Shown piece by piece: positions 8,497 to 17,360 of a stretch of DNA of 64,000 nucleotides. The DNA is from Methanosarcina sp. KYL-1 (GTDB taxonomy: Archaea > Halobacteriota > Methanosarcinia > Methanosarcinales > Methanosarcinaceae): contig NZ_VOUA01000005.1 in NCBI RefSeq assembly GCF_024372725.1, positions 1 through 64,000 of the forward strand, written 5' to 3'. Both the position numbers and the translations under genes were made by a program. The stretch's first letter is position 1, and each line of letters opens with the position of its first letter. The notes under the pieces are model-generated. The model was not told the origin of the DNA. It did no database searches and saw nothing but the letters and a program-made list of their open reading frames with translations.

Positions 8497-8871
8497 TCAA
8501 AGGGCTTTTTTTAAAATTTCGTTTAATTCATTCATTATCCGGTCCCCTTCTACAGCGGTCCCGACCGTAGTAACGAGCCTGAGTTCCTGGTAACTCCTGC
8601 CTTCCGAAAGCAGCAGCCTTAAGTTTCCCCTGGCGTCAGCACGCAGCACCTTCCCTGTCAGCTTGCCTCCGGAAGTTCCTTTTACGGAAATCACGGAAGG
8701 GATGATCTTTTTTATTTCCGGGTGCTGGCTTACGAGCTTCACAAGCTTTCTCCCGGCCCTCTCTCCTATGATGGTGGTATGTGCTCCGCCAAGTTTATCC
8801 TTTAAGGAATTTTTCCCACTATCCTGTGAGGTGGATTTACTGTCCTGTAAGCTGGATTTATTATCTGTCAT
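8497..8871 (-). CDS. DUF2103-like conserved archaeal protein
   Basis: This is a 124-residue protein with a polar, serine- and lysine-rich N-terminal tail (about 25 residues) followed by a conserved-looking domain (GGAHTTIIGERAGRKLV, then GNLRLLLSEGRSYQELRLV). It resembles the DUF2103 family, annotated as predicted metal-binding, but I base this on memory of the pattern. No cysteine cluster is present. The stop lies next to the marker 12 start, so the two are likely co-transcribed. The function is unknown. Confidence 0.6.
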   Translation of the reverse strand: MTDNKSSLQDSKSTSQDSGKNSLKDKLGGAHTTIIGERAGRKLVKLVSQHPEIKKIIPSVISVKGTSGGKLTGKVLRADARGNLRLLLSEGRSYQELRLVTTVGTAVEGDRIMNELNEILKKAL

Positions 8872-9285
8872 TGTTTTGAGGTGTCAGGCTAAATTTGCCT
8901 TCTTTTCTTTTCAATTAATTGTTCTCAGTAATTTTCAGGTAGTTTTCTTTTTCAGGCTCTATCTTTTTTATATTTATATTGTATATCTAATTATTGCATT
9001 CAGGGCTTTGCGGAATGCAGCCGCTATGGAAGTTACTCTTCATAAGGTTTCTGTTCCTCAGCATCAGTCCTTAAGCAAGAAGTCTTCAGGCAGTTCGGTC
9101 CTCAAGCGAGCAGTCCTCAAACCATCAGTCTCAGGCAATTCAGTCCTCAAGCAGGGCCAATATTTTAAAAATAGATATTTTCCAGAAAGCCTGGGTAATG
9201 TTCCGTGCCCGGTTTCTGGATTTTTTCCTCGGTTTTTATTTAAAAGGGACCCGAATTCCCGGAATCTTCGGGGTTCGGTTGAAAA
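8872..9285. other. intergenic stretch with degenerate CAGTCCTCAAGC repeats
   Basis: No gene is seen. Between 9065 and 9155 the motif CAGTCCTCAAGC occurs about five times in altered form (9065, 9095, 9110, 9125, 9140), spaced 15-30 bp. The rest is AT-rich. Confidence 0.5.
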
Positions 9286-9723
9286 TCAGATTTTTTCAAG
9301 TTCCTTCATTCCGATTAGCCTTATATTCTTCTCTTGAAGCAGTTTTATTGCCCTTTCTATCTCGTTTACCCTGACAATCAAAAGGGCTTTTTGTTCCCGG
9401 GTGATAAAAGCATAGGCGTAATCAAGGTTGATGTTTGCTTCTCCGAAAACCTCTGCTATCCGGGACATGCTGCCCGGGACGTCATCCATTTCGACTCCGA
9501 GCACATCCGTTTCGGAAACCGTGAATCCTGCATCGTGAAGCACGCTGTGGGCATAATCGGATTTGTCCACAACCATCCTGATGATCCCGAAATCCCCTGA
9601 TTCAGCAATGGTAAATGCCCTGATGTTCACTCCGGCGCTTTTCAGCCTGTTGGCCACGCTTGCAAGTCTGCCCGGTTTGTTTTCCGCAAAAAGGGAAATC
9701 TGCTTTATGATTTTGTCTTCCAT
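9286..9723 (-). CDS. tandem ACT domain protein
   Basis: This is a 145-residue protein made of two ACT domains, at residues 5-70 (ISLFAENKPGRLASVANRL) and 75-140 (VEMDDVPGSMSRIAEVFGE). ACT domains bind amino acids and usually give allosteric control. Proteins of this type are commonly next to phenylacetate-CoA ligase-like genes in methanogens, as here, where the ligase lies 500 bp upstream on the same strand. The likely role is sensing an aromatic amino acid. The start ATG 9723 is the only sensible choice. The spacer to the ligase is long and repeat-rich, so they may not share a transcript. Confidence 0.88.
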   Translation of the reverse strand: MEDKIIKQISLFAENKPGRLASVANRLKSAGVNIRAFTIAESGDFGIIRMVVDKSDYAHSVLHDAGFTVSETDVLGVEMDDVPGSMSRIAEVFGEANINLDYAYAFITREQKALLIVRVNEIERAIKLLQEKNIRLIGMKELEKI

Positions 9724-10224
9724 TCCAGCACCCGTTTCCTTTTCGTCCCTTACTATTTTCTTTATGTCATATGATATAATTGAAATTATACCTTTAATAA
9801 ACTCTAACTTTAATCTCTAACTTTAATCTCTAACTTTAATCTCTAACTTTAAACTCTAACTTTAAACTCTAAATTTAACTTTAAAGTCTTAACTCTAAAA
9901 CTTTATGCTTCCTTTCTTTGTCCTGATTTATCCTGTAATCTTTTTATTCTTTTTTCCCCTTATTTTTCTTCCTTCCCCATTCTTCTTGCCCAAATGATAC
10001 TGATTTTCTGTTATTCTGCTATCCCGGGGGCTTGATATGGTTGCCTCATCATCCGGAACGTAATTCCAGAATATAATATAAGTTCCTGTGTATATTTTAA
10101 ACTTACATGTTAATATTTTGAATTCAGATGGGCTTGACCGGAAGCAAAAAAAGCCGATAAGAAGGGAAACCCGCAGGGCAGGGGCGCTCTGCAGGCATAT
10201 CTTTTTTTGTTACTTTGCTCGGTA
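9724..10224. other. intergenic stretch between ACT and ligase genes
   Basis: No gene is seen. It contains the 13-bp tandem repeat at 9802-9879. The remainder is AT-rich and pyrimidine-rich without a clear structure. Confidence 0.5.
9802..9879. repeat. 13-bp tandem repeat, about six copies
   Basis: The unit CTCTAACTTTAAT repeats at 9802, 9815, 9828, 9841, 9854 and 9867. The last two copies are altered (TTTAAA, AAATTT). It lies about 80 bp upstream of the ACT gene start. Confidence 0.9.
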
Positions 10225-11529
10225 TCAGATTTTCCGCTTATCGATAACCTTTTTCGATTTCCCTTCGGAGCGGGGGAGGAAGCCGTGTTCCACAAGTTCC
10301 ACCTCAACTGCGAGGTTCAGCACGCTTTTCAGGGCGCCTGCGACTTTCCTCTTCAGGGCCATCATGTCCGACATACGGTCACTGAAGGCAGACTCGTGCA
10401 TTTCTATCTGGACCTTCATGGAGTCCAGGGGCCCTATCCGGTCCACGATGATCATGAAGTGGTTCCCTACTTCCGGGATATTCATCAGGACAGACTCTAC
10501 CTGGCCGGGGAAGACGTTTATGCCGCGCACGATGATCATATCGTCCGAGCGCCCGCTGATACGGGTGATCCGGGGGTGGGTCCTGCCGCATTTACAGGGT
10601 TCTGAGTGTTTCTGGGTAAGGTCTTTGATCTTGTAGCGGATAAGGGGCAGGGCTTCTTTTGCTAGGGTGGTAATCACAAGTTCTCCGGTCTCCCCGTCAG
10701 GCACGGGTTCTCCTGTCTCGGGGTCCAGAATCTCCACCAGGTACATGTCCCCCCAGATGTGGATGCCGCACTGTTCGGAGCACTCGGTGAAGAGGGGCCC
10801 GCTGAGTTCCGAAGTTCCGTAGATGTCATAAGCTTTTATTCCTGACTCCTCTTCTATCCTCTTCTTGAGTTCTTCGGACCAGGGTTCAGCCCCGAAAAAT
10901 CCCTTCTTTAATTTTGTGTCATCCCTGATGCTGATGCCTTCTTTCCTTGCGGTTTCGATCATATACAGGAAGTAAGAAGGCGTGCAGGCAATTACGGTTG
11001 TGCCCAGGTCTATCATCAGTTCCAGCTGGCGTTCGGTATTTCCCGAACTTGTGGGGAGTACGGTTGCACCCACTTTTTCGCTCCCGTAGTGGGCGCCGAG
11101 CCCGCCGGTAAAAAGCCCGTACCCGTAGCTGACCTGGAGGATGTCTTCTTTTCCCACTCCGACAGAAGTGAAAGCCCGGGCCAGGGACTCTGCCCATGCA
11201 TCGATGTCCTTGTGGGTGTACCCGACAACCGTGGGCTTTCCCGTGGTGCCTGAGGAGGCATGGAAGCGGACGAGTTTTGAGTTAGGGACGCAAAACATCC
11301 CGGTAGGATAGGTGTCTCTGAGATCCTGCTTAAACGTAAAAGGTAATTTCCTGACATCTTCAAGGGTCCGGATGTCCTCAGGGCTGACTCCGTGTTCATC
11401 AAACCTTTTTCTGTAAAAAGGAGAGTTCTCATACACATAATGCACGAGTTCTTTCAGTTTTTCTTCCTGTAGCTTTTTAAGGTCTTCTACAGGCATTGTC
11501 TCTATTTCAGGATCCCAGTATTCTGGCAT
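10225..11529 (-). CDS. phenylacetate--CoA ligase family enzyme
   Basis: This is an AMP-forming acyl-CoA ligase that activates an aryl acid such as phenylacetate or indoleacetate. It is 434 residues, the normal PaaK length. Motifs in order are the ATP loop SSGTTGKPT (about residue 93), the adenylate motif DIYGTSELSGP (about 240), the RYKIKDLTQ segment and the hinge GRSDDMIIVRGINVFP. The C-terminal domain has the family's basic tail. In methanogens this enzyme, with indolepyruvate oxidoreductase and ACT proteins, is linked to arylacetate use for aromatic amino acids. Only the ACT gene is close here. The exact substrate is inference. Confidence 0.9.
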   Translation of the reverse strand: MPEYWDPEIETMPVEDLKKLQEEKLKELVHYVYENSPFYRKRFDEHGVSPEDIRTLEDVRKLPFTFKQDLRDTYPTGMFCVPNSKLVRFHASSGTTGKPTVVGYTHKDIDAWAESLARAFTSVGVGKEDILQVSYGYGLFTGGLGAHYGSEKVGATVLPTSSGNTERQLELMIDLGTTVIACTPSYFLYMIETARKEGISIRDDTKLKKGFFGAEPWSEELKKRIEEESGIKAYDIYGTSELSGPLFTECSEQCGIHIWGDMYLVEILDPETGEPVPDGETGELVITTLAKEALPLIRYKIKDLTQKHSEPCKCGRTHPRITRISGRSDDMIIVRGINVFPGQVESVLMNIPEVGNHFMIIVDRIGPLDSMKVQIEMHESAFSDRMSDMMALKRKVAGALKSVLNLAVEVELVEHGFLPRSEGKSKKVIDKRKI

Positions 11530-12034
11530 TTTTTCACGCTCTGTATTTTTTGTGTTCGAGGCCTGCTCGTCTCAGCCCTTTTTCCTTTTGGAGCCGCATT
11601 ATTTCAGGCCTTGATATTTCATATTTACTTTTTTCCCGTGTATTTTCATTTCATGCCCCTTTAAGGTCATGTTTTTCATGCGCATCCTCCTTAAGTTTCA
11701 AACCGGCCTTTCCTTCCCGGAAAGCTTCTTTTCCCGGCGGACATAAGCTTCCGGCAGATGCAGCATTGTGAGGATTTAAATGAATTCTAATATAAATACT
11801 AATTGTTTCTCCTGTCAGAAAAGGGCCGGGCTTATGGAAATAGCACGGACAGGAAAATTCTTCAAATTGAAAAAAGGGAATTAAGCTCCGGTTTTTGCTA
11901 AAAAAAGTTTTTGTTTTTGGTTGCGGTTCCAGGCTGCTGAAAAAGGCCTGACAGCTTCTTATGTTTCTTCTTATTTTTCTTTATTCCTTTTCTTATCCTT
12001 CCTTGTTCCTTTTCTTATTGTTCTTTATTCCCCT
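11530..12034. other. intergenic stretch, no gene seen
   Basis: This is AT-rich sequence with T-rich runs at 11960-12030 that could end transcription in either direction. A TATA-like element on the minus strand near 11790-11800 could serve the ligase gene. Nothing else is supported. Confidence 0.45.
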
Positions 12035-13048
12035 TCATTCCCCTTCTTTTTCTTCTATTTCTTCTTCGTCCTCGCAGGAGATGTCTCTGGACGTTGCCCC
12101 CAGGGAATTTTCGAGGATCTTCCGGGTCATGGCCCTGCATTTGTGGAGCACTTCATCCATGTCGGCGACGATGTCGATTCCCGCAGCTCCCGAGTGCCCT
12201 CCTCCGGTCCCGTTATATTCGTTGCTGATGTCTTCCATCATCTGCCCCAGGTTGACCCCGGCGTTTACGGCATCTCGCTTTGCACGGGCGCTTACCCGGA
12301 CGCTTCCGTCCTTGGTCGTGCCTACGAAGGCGACATCAGCTCCTATGTTGATGAGCATGGAGGAGGCTGACCCGCCAAAAGAACTCACATGGGAGGTTGC
12401 GATCAGCATCTCTCCTACCCTGTCGAGTTCTATACGGCTTGCTGCCTTCAGGATGGCTATGCGCATGGAAATGTCCTGGGGGGTCGCTGCCATGAGGTCC
12501 AGCACTTCCCCGTATTCGATCCCGCTGGCTTCGATGATATTTGCCACGGTCCTGAAGGTGTCCGATGTCGCGTGCTTGAAATGCCCGGTATCAGTGATGA
12601 TTCCCGTAAGCATCCCTATCCCTACGCGACGGGTGATGGGGGCTCCCATGGATTTTAAGATGTCGTAGACTATCTCCACAGTGGAGGTAGCGTTGCGGTG
12701 CAGGTAGAATTCTGCGTTCTCGGTAAGGGCGGTGGTGGTGTGATGGTCGATTACGCAGTAACTTGTAAGTTCAATATCGTTTAACTGCGCTTTTGTGGAA
12801 GTGTCAACTACCACGACAAAACCGTAATTTGCAGGGTCCGGCTTATCCACTACCTCTATCCCGAGCCTCTCAATCAGGACCGACGCAACCCTGTTGCAGC
12901 CGTCCACAAGCCCAACAGTGCCCCCTACTGCCTCGGAAAGGGCAAAAGCACTGCTTACGGCATCCGGATCTGCGTTCCGGTGGCACAAATATAAAATATT
13001 TCGATAGTCAAGGAGCCGGTTGAAAAACTCCGCTTCGTCAACTCGCAT
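12035..13048 (-). CDS. DHH family phosphoesterase (NrnA/RecJ-like)
   Basis: This is a DHH-DHHA1 phosphoesterase of 337 residues that probably acts on short oligonucleotides or 3'-phosphoadenosine phosphate. The N-terminal DHH domain has CHRNADPDAVSSA (about residue 22), VVVVDTST (about 80) and VIDHHTTT (about 98), which together form the two-metal site. The DHHA1 domain ends with GTGGGHSGAAG (about 280). The extreme C-terminus is acidic (EDEEEIEEKEGE). It lies downstream of the prefoldin beta gene on the same strand with 133 bp between. I cannot tell NrnA-type activity from archaeal RecJ-like nuclease activity. Confidence 0.88.
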   Translation of the reverse strand: MRVDEAEFFNRLLDYRNILYLCHRNADPDAVSSAFALSEAVGGTVGLVDGCNRVASVLIERLGIEVVDKPDPANYGFVVVVDTSTKAQLNDIELTSYCVIDHHTTTALTENAEFYLHRNATSTVEIVYDILKSMGAPITRRVGIGMLTGIITDTGHFKHATSDTFRTVANIIEASGIEYGEVLDLMAATPQDISMRIAILKAASRIELDRVGEMLIATSHVSSFGGSASSMLINIGADVAFVGTTKDGSVRVSARAKRDAVNAGVNLGQMMEDISNEYNGTGGGHSGAAGIDIVADMDEVLHKCRAMTRKILENSLGATSRDISCEDEEEIEEKEGE

Positions 13049-13181
13049 TGTCCACTCTGGCCATCGCTTTTCGTTCAGGCATCGGTACTTTTCCTGGTCT
13101 CAGGAATCCGGGCACAATCTCTGCTATCACTGTGCAGTTAGATTTCCTATTCAAAGGTATGTAAAAGAAAAAATAAAAGGG

Positions 13182-13535
13182 TTATTGTGCCCTGGGGCCC
13201 ATTGCCTGCTGGATCTGCTCCTGGAGCTGTTTGAAGCGGGCTGTGAGCCTTTCTTCCTGCCTGGAGACGGACTGGAGCCGGAGTGAGAGGGTTTCTTCCC
13301 TGTCTTTAAGTTTTGTGACAGATTCCTCTTTGCTAGTTTTTATAACCAGTTCTCCTACATTGCGGTAGACTACCGCATCTTCGGCCAGCTTTTCCAGTTC
13401 TTCAAGAGCCATCTTCGACTCTTTTTGCATAGCTTCGATCTGGGATTTCTGCATGGCGAGCGCCTGAATCTGCTGCTGCACCTGCTGAAGCTGTGCGATC
13501 TGGTTCTGGATCTGAGGAGGTAATTCTGCAGTCAT
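13182..13535 (-). CDS. pfdB: prefoldin subunit beta
   Basis: This is the beta subunit of the archaeal prefoldin chaperone, a jellyfish-shaped hexamer of two alpha and four beta subunits that holds unfolded proteins for the thermosome. At 117 residues it has the usual length. Two long coiled coils (residues 7-50 and 75-110, rich in Q, E, K and L) flank the central hairpin (AVVYRNVGELVIK), the beta subunit signature. The start ATG at 13535 follows GAGG in the spacer. The next gene on the strand is the DHH phosphoesterase, so the pair may be transcribed together. Confidence 0.93.
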   Translation of the reverse strand: MTAELPPQIQNQIAQLQQVQQQIQALAMQKSQIEAMQKESKMALEELEKLAEDAVVYRNVGELVIKTSKEESVTKLKDREETLSLRLQSVSRQEERLTARFKQLQEQIQQAMGPRAQ

Positions 13536-13999
13536 ATGATTTTCACCTGTCTCTTCAATAAACCTGAAGGGATTTTAATGTTTCTGTCCTTCCAGCATCC
13601 GAAAACATCCTGTCTCCCCGGGAAAAGTGATATAAGGGGGCCAGTCAAAACCTTAAACAACAAGTGCATCTTAATGAAAGGGCAGCATCCGGGGAACCGT
13701 GTCCTGAGGGTCAAGAATAATTTTAAAAGTGTCTGAAGAATCAGAGGAATCAGGCGGTTCCTGTGAACAGAATACAGAATGAATGTTAAAATAATGCTCA
13801 GTTCCTATGAACAGAATACAGAATGAATGTTAAAATAATGTCAAATGAATTTCAAAATGATACTCAAAATCAAACTGATTAAATCAAACTGATATTCAGG
13901 TAAACTGATATTCAGGTAATAACTGTAAGCTGATAGTCAAAGGGAAATATTTGTAAAGGAAATATCTGCAAGGAAATTACCACAAGGAGATGGTCAAAG
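13536..13999. other. divergent promoter region between pfdB and the M42 peptidase
   Basis: No gene is seen. It contains the 44-bp direct repeat at 13757-13840 and, after it, further short direct repeats (AAACTGATATTCAGGT twice, 13877-13917). These lie in the leader of the M42 peptidase gene. Confidence 0.5.
13757..13840. repeat. two direct copies of a 40-bp sequence
   Basis: GTTCCT(G/A)TGAACAGAATAC plus the following bases through AATAATG occur at 13757-13796 and again at 13801-13840, with a single difference and a 44-bp period. Confidence 0.9.
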
Positions 14000-15073
14000 A
14001 TGGAAGAAGGCGGGAACCTGGAAGAAATAAAATCTCTGCTTGAAAAGTTTACAAACGCTCACGGTATTTCGGGCTCTGAAGGGGAGATCCGTAAGCTCCT
14101 GGAAAAGGAACTTGAGCCCTACGTTGACAGCATCAGGACCGATACCATGGGCAACCTTATAGCGACCCGGAAGGGAAAAGGGCCGTCTGTGATGCTTGCG
14201 GCACACATGGATGAAATCGGGCTCATGGTCAAGTATATTGACGACAACGGTTTCCTCCGCTTTGTCGGGATTGGCGGGTGGTTCGACCAGACCCTCCTGA
14301 ACCAGAGGGTCGTGGTCCACGGGAATAAAGGTTCAATTCCCGGGGTCATAGGGTCCAAGCCTCCTCATGTGATGAAAGACGAGGACCGCAAAAAGCCCGT
14401 TAAACTGGAGGATATGTTTATTGATATCGGGGCAAAGGACAGGGAGGACGCCGGAAACCTGGGAGTCGAGATCGGGACTCCTGTCTCCACGGACCGGACG
14501 TTCGTACCCCTGGCAAACGGGAAGGTTACCTCCAAGGCTTTTGACAACCGGGCAGGGGTCGTGATCCTTGTGGAGGTCATGAAGCAGCTTGAGGAACTCC
14601 AGGTTGACGCAAATGTCTATGCCGTGGGCACGGTCCAGGAAGAGGTAGGGCTTAAAGGGGCTAAAACCTCGGCTTTCGGGCTGATCCCGGACCTTGCCCT
14701 TGCCCTCGACACCACAATTCCGGGAGACCACCCCGGCATCAGCAAGACCGATTCCGCCCTGGAAATCGGGAAAGGCCCTGTAATCACCGTAGCTGATGCC
14801 TCGGGCAGGGGGCTCATTGCTCACCCGCAGGTTCTCAGGTGGCTAAAGGACACTGCCGCAGAAAATGAAATTCCCTACCAGCTCGGTGTGGGCTCGGGCG
14901 GCACAACCGATGCAACCTCTATCCACCTCACCCGGGAGGGTATTCCCACAGGCACGGTAAGCATCGCCACGCGGTATATCCACTCTCCTGTAGAGGTACT
15001 GGATACGGCCGACGTTGGGGTATGTGTGAATCTGATCGTAAAGGCTGTCGCAAACGTGGACAGGTACTTTTAA
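14000..15073 (+). CDS. M42 family metallo-aminopeptidase (TET/FrvX-like)
   Basis: This is a cytoplasmic di-zinc aminopeptidase that trims peptides made by the proteasome. Relatives form dodecameric TET particles. Expected metal and catalytic residues are present: H in AAHMDEIGL (about 74), D in KAFDNRAGV (about 181), EE in GTVQEEVGL (about 214), D in LALDTTIPGDH (about 237) and H in RYIHSPVE (about 326). The protein is 357 residues, the usual size. The start ATG 14000 has AAGGAGA about 8 nt upstream. It is a single-gene unit, with a strong terminator-like hairpin shortly after the stop. Confidence 0.93.
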   Translation: MEEGGNLEEIKSLLEKFTNAHGISGSEGEIRKLLEKELEPYVDSIRTDTMGNLIATRKGKGPSVMLAAHMDEIGLMVKYIDDNGFLRFVGIGGWFDQTLLNQRVVVHGNKGSIPGVIGSKPPHVMKDEDRKKPVKLEDMFIDIGAKDREDAGNLGVEIGTPVSTDRTFVPLANGKVTSKAFDNRAGVVILVEVMKQLEELQVDANVYAVGTVQEEVGLKGAKTSAFGLIPDLALALDTTIPGDHPGISKTDSALEIGKGPVITVADASGRGLIAHPQVLRWLKDTAAENEIPYQLGVGSGGTTDATSIHLTREGIPTGTVSIATRYIHSPVEVLDTADVGVCVNLIVKAVANVDRYF

Positions 15074-15130
15074 GGTCAGGTCCGAAACTCCGGTTTCAAT
15101 TCCCGGAAGAGACGCAGGCAAGCCCCGACG

Positions 15131-15165
15131 GGAGCGGGCAATTCCCGCTGTCTTATCTTTTTTTC
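15131..15165 (+). terminator. hairpin plus T-run after the M42 peptidase
   Basis: AGCGGG (15133-15138) pairs with CCCGCT (15144-15149) and is followed by T-rich sequence. It lies 60 bp after the stop codon. Confidence 0.6.
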
Positions 15166-15491
15166 TTTTTTCCCTTGCTTTCCTCTCCAATTTTTCTCCT
15201 CGGGCCGTCTTTTTGCGTTTCCTGTATTTTTTTCGGCTTTCATTAAAGCTGGCTTTTTAGCTTTTTTTTGGGAGGTGGGCTTTATTGTTAACTGGAAACT
15301 AAAAATACTATGGTATACTTATTGAAGTGCAATTTCAGAGCGCCGGGGGTGGAATCGGGATAATTTTCCGGACGGAACCGGGGTTCTGAGAAAAAATATA
15401 TGTAATATGTATAATAAAATGAAGTTCCGCATCTTAGGGCTTGGAATTATCACAGCATATATATAATCAGACGTTTATTTATGTGCGTTCT
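15166..15491 (+). promoter_or_regulatory. upstream region of the citramalate/isopropylmalate synthase gene
   Basis: A TATA element (GCATATATATAA, 15454-15465) would place transcription start near 15490, very close to the coding region. A second AT-rich element lies near 15397-15410. A GC-rich patch at 15340-15385 (CCGGGGG, CCGG, ACCGGGG) could fold. No gene is seen. Confidence 0.4.
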
Positions 15492-15581
15492 ATGGATGCA
15501 GAACAAAACTATGTAAATGAAAACACAACTGAGGGATTATATTATTCGAAGACATCCGCTTTCTGGACACTACTTTGAGAG
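15492..15581 (+). CDS. 29-residue upstream ORF overlapping the synthase start (or its true 5' end in another frame)
   Basis: ATG 15492 opens a frame beginning MDAEQNYVNENTTEG that ends at 15581, overlapping the synthase in a different frame. It sits right at the predicted transcript start. It may be a leader peptide. Alternatively it is the real start of the synthase, joined by a frameshift near 15540, because the synthase frame lacks a normal start codon for its first strand. Confidence 0.3.
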
Positions 15582-17026
15582 ATGGTGAACAAACACCGGG
15601 CGTAGCCCTGACAAGAGAGAAGAAGCTCTTGATTGCCCGTGCCCTGGACGAGATGGGGGTCTCCGTAATTGAGGCCGGTTCTGCTATCACTTCCAGCGGT
15701 GAAAGGGAATCCATCAAAGCCGTAGCAAACGCTGGTCTCGATGCAGAGATCTGCAGTTACTGCCGTATCGTAAAGATGGACGTAGACCACGCCCTTGAAT
15801 GCGATGTGGACTCAATCCACCTGGTAGCTCCGGTCTCGGACCTGCATATCAGGACCAAGATCAAGAAGGACCGGGACGCAGTAAGGCAGATCGCAGTCGA
15901 AGTTACGGAGTATGCCAAGGACCACGGCCTGATTGTGGAACTGAGTGGGGAAGACTCTTCCCGGGCAGACATTGAATTCTTAAAGGCCCTGTTTGCCGAC
16001 GGGATCGACGCCGGAGCCGACAGGTTATGCTTCTGCGATACCGTAGGGTTGCTGGTGCCTGAGAAGGCCACCGAGATTTTCAGAGACCTCTCCTCTTCCC
16101 TGAAAGCCCCGATCAGCATCCACTGCCACAACGATTTCGGTTTTGCAACGGCAAACACGATAGCTGCCCTTGCCGGGGGGGCAAAGCAGGCCCATGTAAC
16201 GGTAAACGGTTTAGGGGAAAGAGCAGGGAATGCTTCTCTTGAAGAAGTGGTCATGAGCCTGGAATGGCTCTACAAATACGACACCGGGATCAAGCACGAG
16301 CTTATCTACAAGACCTCAAGGCTTGTAAGCCGCCTCACCGGGATTCCAGTCTCCCCCAATAAGGCGTTAGTAGGTGGAAATGCATTTACCCACGAAGCCG
16401 GGATCCACGTGCATGGGCTCTTAGCCGACAAGGCTACCTACGAACCCATGAGCCCCGAATATATCGGAAGGCAGCGCCAGATCGTACTCGGAAAGCATGC
16501 CGGAAGGAGCTCGATTTCCCTTGCCTTAAAAGAAATGGGGCTTGAAGCCGATGAGACCCAGACCGAAGAGATCTTCAAAAGGGTCAAACAGATGGGTGAC
16601 CAGGGCAAGCACATAACCGATGCCGACCTGCAGACTGTTGCGGAAACCGTGCTCGACATCTACAAGGAACCTCTGGTAAAGTTAGAAGAGTTCACCATCG
16701 TGTCCGGAAACCGGGTTACTCCAACCGCTTCCATAAGGCTGAGCGTAAAAGACCGGGAAATCGTACAGGCCGGAATAGGGAACGGGCCTGTGGACGCCGT
16801 AATCAACGCGATCAGAAGAGCGGTTAGCTCCTGTGCGGAAGATATCATCCTTGAAGAGTACCACGTAGACTCCATCACCGGCGGGACGGATGCCCTTGTT
16901 GAAGTAAGGGTAAAGCTTTCCAAGGAAGGAAAGTCAATAACCGCAAGCGGAGCCCGGACGGACATTATTATGGCCTCGGTAGAAGCCGTTATGAACGGGA
17001 TGAACCGCCTGATCCGCGCGGAGTAA
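15575..17026 (+). CDS. (R)-citramalate synthase / 2-isopropylmalate synthase family enzyme
   Basis: This HMGL-like acyltransferase condenses acetyl-CoA with pyruvate or 2-oxoisovalerate for isoleucine or leucine synthesis. The given start is TTG 15575, but the conserved strand [11 protein letters not shown] needs residues from at least 15545. That frame has no ATG, GTG or TTG back to the TGA at 15530. A weak ribosome site (GAGGG, 15531-15535) precedes ATA 15539. Metal ligands are visible in HCHNDF and GLGERAGNA. The C-terminal LeuA regulatory domain covers about residues 350-483. The ilvB-ilvN-ilvC genes follow. Citramalate versus isopropylmalate use cannot be told from sequence by eye. Confidence 0.9.
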   Translation: MRDGEQTPGVALTREKKLLIARALDEMGVSVIEAGSAITSSGERESIKAVANAGLDAEICSYCRIVKMDVDHALECDVDSIHLVAPVSDLHIRTKIKKDRDAVRQIAVEVTEYAKDHGLIVELSGEDSSRADIEFLKALFADGIDAGADRLCFCDTVGLLVPEKATEIFRDLSSSLKAPISIHCHNDFGFATANTIAALAGGAKQAHVTVNGLGERAGNASLEEVVMSLEWLYKYDTGIKHELIYKTSRLVSRLTGIPVSPNKALVGGNAFTHEAGIHVHGLLADKATYEPMSPEYIGRQRQIVLGKHAGRSSISLALKEMGLEADETQTEEIFKRVKQMGDQGKHITDADLQTVAETVLDIYKEPLVKLEEFTIVSGNRVTPTASIRLSVKDREIVQAGIGNGPVDAVINAIRRAVSSCAEDIILEEYHVDSITGGTDALVEVRVKLSKEGKSITASGARTDIIMASVEAVMNGMNRLIRAE

Positions 17027-17044
17027 GCTCCGGAAAGGATGCAC

Positions 17045-17065
17045 TCCCCTTTGCAGGGGTTTTTT
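17045..17065 (+). terminator. terminator after the synthase gene
   Basis: CCCCT (17046-17050) pairs with AGGGG (17055-17059) over a TTGC loop and is followed by six Ts. It lies 20 bp after the stop. Confidence 0.75.
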
Positions 17066-17360
17066 GAGGACTTTCCCGTCCTCTCTTCTTTTCTGCTGTA
17101 CGGGAATTCTTTTCTTCCATATATGATGAATTCCCGGACTGAAAATGAAGGGCCATCGTATTCTTTCTGGGCCTGGGGGACCTGCATCCATATATAACAT
17201 GATTGATTATGATGTATTTGCCGAATTTAAAATGAAAGTTTTGTGAGCGTGAGAGATAAAAAAGTATTTCTGATGAACACACTCTTACTGGAAATGTACT
17301 CAACCGGAAAGCTGGGTACCCAGTAAATAAATATCTCAAGAGAAATGAAGGAGATTCATA
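17066..17360 (+). promoter_or_regulatory. ilvB promoter and leader region
   Basis: A TATA-like box (CATATATAAC, 17189-17198) would start the ilvBN transcript near 17225, leaving a leader of about 135 nt. AAGGAG sits 7 nt before the ilvB ATG. No leader peptide rich in Leu, Ile or Val is apparent. Confidence 0.4.
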
